A stretch of DNA of 64,000 bases from Canna indica (lineage: Eukaryota; Streptophyta; Magnoliopsida; Zingiberales; Cannaceae). The stretch covers positions 58,566,001 to 58,630,000 of the forward strand of contig CP136891.1 in the NCBI GenBank assembly GCA_034359265.1, written 5' to 3'. The position numbers and the translations under genes are program-made. This document shows, one piece after another, positions 58,861 through 64,000 of this stretch; within the stretch, counting starts at the first letter, position 1, and each line of letters starts with the position of its first letter. The notes under the pieces were generated by a model, which was not told the DNA's origin, made no database searches, and saw only the letters and a list, made by a program, of their open reading frames with translations.

Positions 58861-59859
58861 TTTTATTCTTGAGCGAGGGATCGTGGGCCCTAGTTAGCGC
58901 GGATTGGCAGAAAGCTTCGGGATTAGACCTGGATAATCATTTAATGTAGACAAATTAAGGGAATTTTTATTTGTGTTATCTCTGTGATTTAGCATGCTAG
59001 GATGATAAAAGGTCTTGAGACGAATTTAGTGGTGCAATTAGATCTTGATTCAGAGTTAGAACGGATGAGTTATGGGATATTTAAGTCGGATAGCTTAGGT
59101 AGGGGTACTATGGTCATTTGGACCCAACCTATGTCTATAAATTAGACTCTGGGGTGTGCGGCCAGGGGTTTTAGCTGCACACCATTTGAGGCAAAGGAGA
59201 GAGCAGAGAGAGGGCGCCGTCGAGGAGGAGGAGCCGTCGGAGTCGAATTTTCGCGAGTTCGTCGATGTCGATCAGGGGAAGATCCTGCACGTCTTTTCCT
59301 TCCATTTCCTCTCCGTCTGGTGAGTGGATTTAGACATTCTTTCGCCCAATTCTTGATTCATGTCGTTGTTCTCATGTCTCGGGGTTTTTCGTCAATTTTT
59401 TTTAACGCGTTTTCTCGTATCGGATCGGAAGTCAGATCGGTCGTTTCTTGATTGAACCATGTTGTTTACACCCTTTTTGGGAATAAAATATTATTTTTCC
59501 TTTTCCCCCTTTACCGTATAGCCAGCCGATCGACGCCGCGGTGGTAGTGGCGCCGATGAGGCAGCGGCACCCGGCGTGGCGTCACTCCCACGCGTGGGCA
59601 GTCGTGCGAGGCGCCGCAGAGGCAACGACGCTCGGCGTGGCGTCGCTCCCACGCGCGGACAGTCGTTCGAGGCGCCGCCACCGCCGCGTGGCGGTGGCAG
59701 TGCCTCAGCGGGTGCCAACATCGATGTCGGCATTGGTGCCAACATTGCTGGCAGACCGGCTGACCGAGGAAGGGCAGCAACGGCAGCCGGAGGAGGGAGG
59801 TGGCTGGGAACCCTAGATTTTGGGTGAGGGAGATGAGATGAAATGGAGGGCTGAGATTG

Positions 59860-60300
59860 ATTTGGGTGAGATGAAGGGCTGGATTGAATTGGTTGAGATG
59901 TAGGGCAGATATTTGATCTTGTGTAGATGTAAGGCTTAGATTGCATCATGTAGTTGGAAGGATCAGATTGCATCTTGATAGATGTAAGGTTATGATTGCA
60001 TTATGTAGATAGAGAGCTGTAATTGCATCTGGATAGATGTAAGGTTGAGATTTCATCATGTTAGATGGAAGGCTGAGATTGCATCATGTTGATGGAAGGC
60101 TAGGATTGCATCAAGATAGATGTAAGGCTGTGGATGCATCATGTTAGATGTAAGGTTGTGATTGCATCATGTTAGATGAAAGACTGAGATTGCATCAGGT
60201 TAGATGGAGGGCTGCGATTGCAGATGGAGGCTGTGATTGTATCATATAGATGAAAGGCTGTGATTTGATCCTGTTTAAATGAAGGGCTGAAATTTCATTA
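59860..60300 (+). repeat. Minisatellite, about 32-bp unit
   Basis: Around 13-14 imperfect units of AGATG(T/G)AAGGCTGAGATT + GCATCATGTT. Single-base variation and a few shortened units. Located in the solo LTR and not seen in copies 1 or 3 at the equivalent place. Confidence 0.85.
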
Positions 60301-60967
60301 TTGATTTATTTGAATTGTAGCACCGTTATATTCGTTTGTAACAGTGATTTATTAAATAAATTAATTCTTCTATTATTCTAAATATTTATTTGGAGGTCTT
60401 AAGGTTAGCAAAAATATTCATGTAATATATGAAATTTCACCTAATTGACATTTTGGATTCATAGGCGAGATTTGTTTCGCCATCAAACCTTTGGATTTTG
60501 AAAATAGTAGGCGGACGTCGCCTCATTTTGCGTGCTAAGCTGAAAATTCATATTTTATATGTTTTTATGGTTCAATCTGAGATGATTCATGGATATATTA
60601 GTTAATGATGTGAATCTTATCCTAGATAAGTGATTCCTATGTTGAGTTATTTTATCATGTTGTTCCAGTTCATTAATTTGCAGTTAGAGTTTCTTTTTGC
60701 ACTGCTTTCATGATACACGTGCATCCTTTCTTACAGTGCTATAATTCTATTTTATGATTGTTTATTTATGCTGAGCATTCATAATTTATGAGCGCTATAT
60801 CTACATATATATGTGTATGTGGTTGTGATGTATGGCAGGAGGAGGTGGAGGATGAGGTATGCACTTGACATACCCTTTATTACTTGTTGATAGCACATCT
60901 TGTTATGCTTATATACTTGCGTGTGTGGTGTTGTGATGTGCTTATTGCATTTCTCGGAAGCCACACT

Positions 60968-61150
60968 GGTGAGGGGAGGGTATGCCCCAAAGAGACAGCG
61001 TTGGCCTTATTTCGAAAGTTCGGCTGGTGAGGGGAGATCATACCCCAAAGATATAGTTCGAAGACTTGAGCAGGTGAGGGGAACGTATGCCCCAACAGGC
61101 TAGCTCAGAAGAGACAGTGCCGATGAGGGGAGGAAATGCCCCAAAGAGAC
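60968..61150 (+). repeat. Short tandem repeat, about 60-bp unit
   Basis: Four units containing GGTGAGGGGA(G/A)..TATGCCCCAAAGA, spaced 50-60 bases. Within the solo LTR. Confidence 0.7.
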
Positions 61151-61965
61151 GACACTGAGCTGGGTGGTAGTTCGGCGGCCATTCGTCTACCTACCCTATG
61201 TGGCTATGTGGGACCGACGGGTCCCGGGAGCATGCATATGATTGAGGTGTTACATTCATCGTATTTTATTGTTGTAGATATGCTCATACTTATTAATGGA
61301 TGCTTATACTTATTGTTGTGGATATGAGTGGAGTGGTGGATGTGTTACTGATGTTTGTTCCGTCATTTTTAAAGATATTTTATACTTGTTGACAAATGTT
61401 GATTTCATGCATAGAGTTGTGGATATATTATTGCTGATTTCTTCTGACGTTGTTGTTCATTATATATCAGCTATTTGTGTTTTTATGCATGATGATTGAT
61501 TTGTTGCATTGAGGATTGATCTTCTCACTAAGTCCTAGTTGGACTTACCCCCTCATTACTGTTATTTTGCAGCACCTAAGTTAGATCAGAGAGGTACCAG
61601 GGTGCAGTAGCGCGGCTGGTGGTGGTAGGGCAACGGGTCTCATGATATGTCGTGATCGAGGAGGATACCAGAATCGTTTTAGTGTCTCTTTGAGTTGTTG
61701 AGTCATGTTGACTCGGGTTGTTGTTTCCGCATTTTATTTTTATTTTAGGAGTCTTGTTTATTTATTTGAACTCCTTTTTAATAACTTGTTCAGTGTATTC
61801 ATATTGAGTTTTGGTTTGGTTTGATTCGTGATGTCATGTCTATTCTTTTCAAAAAAAAATTTCTCCCACTGTTCAGGTTATTGTTGTTGTGTTTGAGTTG
61901 GATTAGGCTTCAAGGTATGTGGCATATCCTGATCGATTATACCATATTTGGGGTGTGACAATAAT

Positions 61966-62165
61966 ACTCATGATAGAAAATAAATAATAAACTCAAATAA
62001 AATATAATTACTAAGACCCAAGTCTAAAAGGTGAACTACACCAACTGAATCAAGTTCTTTTATACTCTTCTTGGTCCAATGAGCAAACTTTCATCCTTTT
62101 TGTCTAGTTGGACCTCTCACTGTTCTATAGGGAAGCTTTTGAGGATGTTCGAGTCACCTATATCA
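61966..62165. other. No feature recognised
   Basis: Short spacer between the solo LTR and the SIRE-type repeat. It continues the pre-insertion sequence of 58350-58797. Confidence 0.4.
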
Positions 62166-64000
62166 ATGATGTAATTTTTAGTTATTCTTAAAACTTGTTC
62201 AATTTTCATTCAAACTTTCATGACACCACATGATGGTCATGTAAAGAATATATGTCAAGTTTGAAATAAAAATTATGTCCTTAAGTCAAGATATCAACCT
62301 AGCATGGTTTCATTCAAAACTAAACTAGTTTTTATGAAACTTGCTAAGTTTCAATCTAAACATTTACTCATGATTTTTCAACCTTAAGCCTATGGATACC
62401 TTATATGAGTAAATCTAAATATGTTCCACAAATATGGATTGAAAATGAGACATTTAAGTCAACTTGGTTCAAAAGAGGTAAGCATGAATTGACCTCTATA
62501 TTATTTTATTCATATTCATATGAATTTTTTACTCTAAGTGCTTGGAAACATGTCATACATATTCCTAAACATGTTTATGAAGTTTTGGACTTAAAATGAA
62601 GTGTCCAAGTCGATTTGTTGACTTGGGTCAAACTTCTCAAGCTTAAGTCCTCTAGATTGACTTAGTTTTCACATTTTTCATCTAGACATGAATTTTCAAT
62701 TTTAATTTACCTAGACTCATGTGATATGTGTATCTAAACATGTTTGTCAAATTTTTAACATGAAGTCTCTAAAGAAGAATTTTAATCTAGTTCAATTTTA
62801 TAAATATCATGATATCATGAAATGAGCTAAGTTATCAAAAATTTTCTTACTCATGAAAATTCAAATATTTATCATGCAAAATCAATCATGAGTATATGGA
62901 GACATCATTAAAGCATAAATATTCAAGTATTATACTAAGGTTTTTGCAAAATTAAATTCATACCTTATTCTTAGAAATTTTGCCAAACTTTTCATTTTCT
63001 TTTTCATTTTCTTTTAGATAGCATAGCCTTTCATTAGCATTCACAACTTGCAAGTATACTTCATTAGTAGATAGAGATTAAGGCTATTAGCAAGCTAACA
63101 TACTAAATAGCAAAGGTTCAATGCAAAGTGTTATTTTAAAACCTTAACCTATGTTTGATAGTAGAGATTCATTTTAGGAGTTATCATGATATCAAAATGA
63201 ATTTGAGGGATCTTAAGATGTGAAACATATGAGGAATAAGGTCCCTAAATGTGTTTAACTAGTCTGGACTTAAAAGAATATCTCTAATAGTAAGTATCAA
63301 CCCAGAGCAAGTTTCATTTAATGAAATTTGCCTAAGTGCTAAGATTCTACCTACTCATGAAAATTCAAGAATTTAACATGCAATTCTAATCATGAGAGTT
63401 GAGACTTTATTTAAGCTTAAGCATTGAGGTATAACACTAAGATTTTGAATTTATCAAAGTTATACCTTATACTTGCGAATTTAGCCAAACTAATCTTTTT
63501 CTTTTCGATTTCTAAAGCATTCCATTTTATCATAACTTGCAAGCAATATTAGGATACCAAATGTAGGATAATGAGAATATAATTACTAGCAAGTTATCGA
63601 ACTAAGTAGCAAAGAGAGGGATCAATTATCGATATCAAAATCTACTTTGCTAAATAGTTTTAAATTTGTTTTAAAATAAAATCGAGTGATATCAAAATAA
63701 ATTTTAAGATATCATAAAAATAAAAAATAAAAAATATGATCTCCAGCCCTTCCTATTGATTGAAAACCGAAAGGCCACAATGTGCCTACGATTTAGAACC
63801 GCAAGGTCGCTTAGGCCCATTACATGCCACATAGGTCTCCGAGGAGACCGAGAAATCAAAATAAAAAATCATTTCATAAAGGACTCTTAACAAGAGCGGG
63901 GAAAACAACTCAACTTAAACAAGTATCATAATTCCAACTTAAATAAAAACAATCCAAAGTAAGGAGATGATACAAAATATACCTAGATGGCAATTTCCAT
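62166..64000 (-). mobile_element. Second copy of the non-coding region of the pol-less SIRE-type element
   Basis: Follows 21775-23560 over its whole length, for example ACTTTCATGACACCACATG, GATATCAACCTAGCATG, GTTGACTTGGGTCAAACTTC and GGTCTCCGAGGAGACC. Diverged by substitutions and small indels. Gag would begin beyond the right edge. The left end (62166) is truncated relative to copy 1, without PPT or LTR. Confidence 0.85.

Larger units (their letters stand above)
58803..61960 (+). mobile_element. Solo LTR, copy 2, 3.16 kb
   Basis: Starts TTTAATAACC (copy 1: TGTAATACCC) and ends TTTGGGGTGTGACA. A perfect 5-bp target duplication ATAAT is at 58798-58802 and 61961-61965. Shares with copies 1 and 3 the GAGTTATGGG...GGTCATTTGG block, the TGGTGAGTGG step, ACTAAGTCC(T/A)...GGACTTA and the GGTACCAGGGTGCAGTAGCGCGG...TCTCATGA block. 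Contains an (AAT)n microsatellite (58819-58861), a GC-rich repeat (59540-59700), a long minisatellite (59860-60300) and a GGTGAGGGGA...GCCCCAAAGAGAC repeat (60968-61150). The minus-strand frame at 59491-59973 is low-complexity LTR translation, not a gene. Confidence 0.9.

Noticed and set aside
59491..59973. 160-residue minus-strand frame rich in Pro, Arg and Ala
   Set aside because: It lies within the GC-rich tandem part of a solo LTR. Overlapping frames are open on both strands because of base composition, and no domain is visible.

Overview
This window is plant nuclear DNA, almost certainly from a flowering plant. It is AT-rich and consists mainly of degraded, nested transposable elements: Copia of the SIRE/Maximus type, Ty3/gypsy of the Tat type, RNase H-bearing LINEs, MULEs, hAT- and PIF/Harbinger-like MITEs, and a TRIM. 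The only convincing host protein-coding sequence is the last three exons of a SWI3-type chromatin-remodelling subunit (2615-3413). A decayed, intron-containing tRNA-Tyr lies at 31901-31984. There are no operons and no prokaryotic or organellar features. Nothing seen fixes the species or decides monocot versus dicot.

Layout. 1-1990: minus-strand LINE, possibly inside a SWI3 intron. 2615-3413: SWI3 exons. 3700-3890: tRNA-like SINE. 4373-5148: SIRE-like LTR piece. 5149-16212: a minus-strand Tat-type gypsy element (3' LTR, antisense accessory ORF, PBS and 5' LTR) split by a decayed Copia element (about 6.64-13.16 kb) and by a 2.5-kb solo LTR (13538-16050). 16213-20460: plus-strand SIRE-type Copia with a large internal deletion. 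20461-26615: minus-strand SIRE-type element with gag but no pol. These two elements meet tail to tail in one chimeric LTR. 26952-30816: third copy of the solo-LTR family, minus strand, carrying a hAT MITE and tandem duplications, sitting against a SIRE gag fragment (30817-31740).

32-42.3 kb: tRNA-Tyr pseudogene, a PIF-like MITE whose empty site is visible in a nearby paralogous copy, a 5.4-kb MULE (35137-40569) flanked by a roughly 490-bp direct duplication, a second PIF-like MITE and a TRIM. 42.3-47.6 kb: very AT-rich, with a hAT MITE at 46033-46563. 47605-53216: plus-strand LINE with ORF1 and ORF2 (EN, RT, RNase H), interrupted near its end by a hAT MITE. 54.25-57.7 kb: second, internally deleted MULE. 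57937-58341: hAT MITE. 58803-61960: 3.16-kb solo LTR with perfect 5-bp target duplications and an internal minisatellite. 62166-64000: second copy of the non-coding part of the pol-less SIRE element.

The most interesting organisation is in the MULEs. Each has a MuDR-type transposase on the minus strand and, convergent to it, a small plus-strand coiled-coil plus transmembrane ORF. In the better copy this ORF begins with a GRF-type zinc finger. The arrangement resembles the two convergent genes of maize MuDR, but with an unrelated second protein. No element in the window looks fully intact. Many in-frame stops are C-to-T or G-to-A changes, as expected for methylated, silenced repeats.
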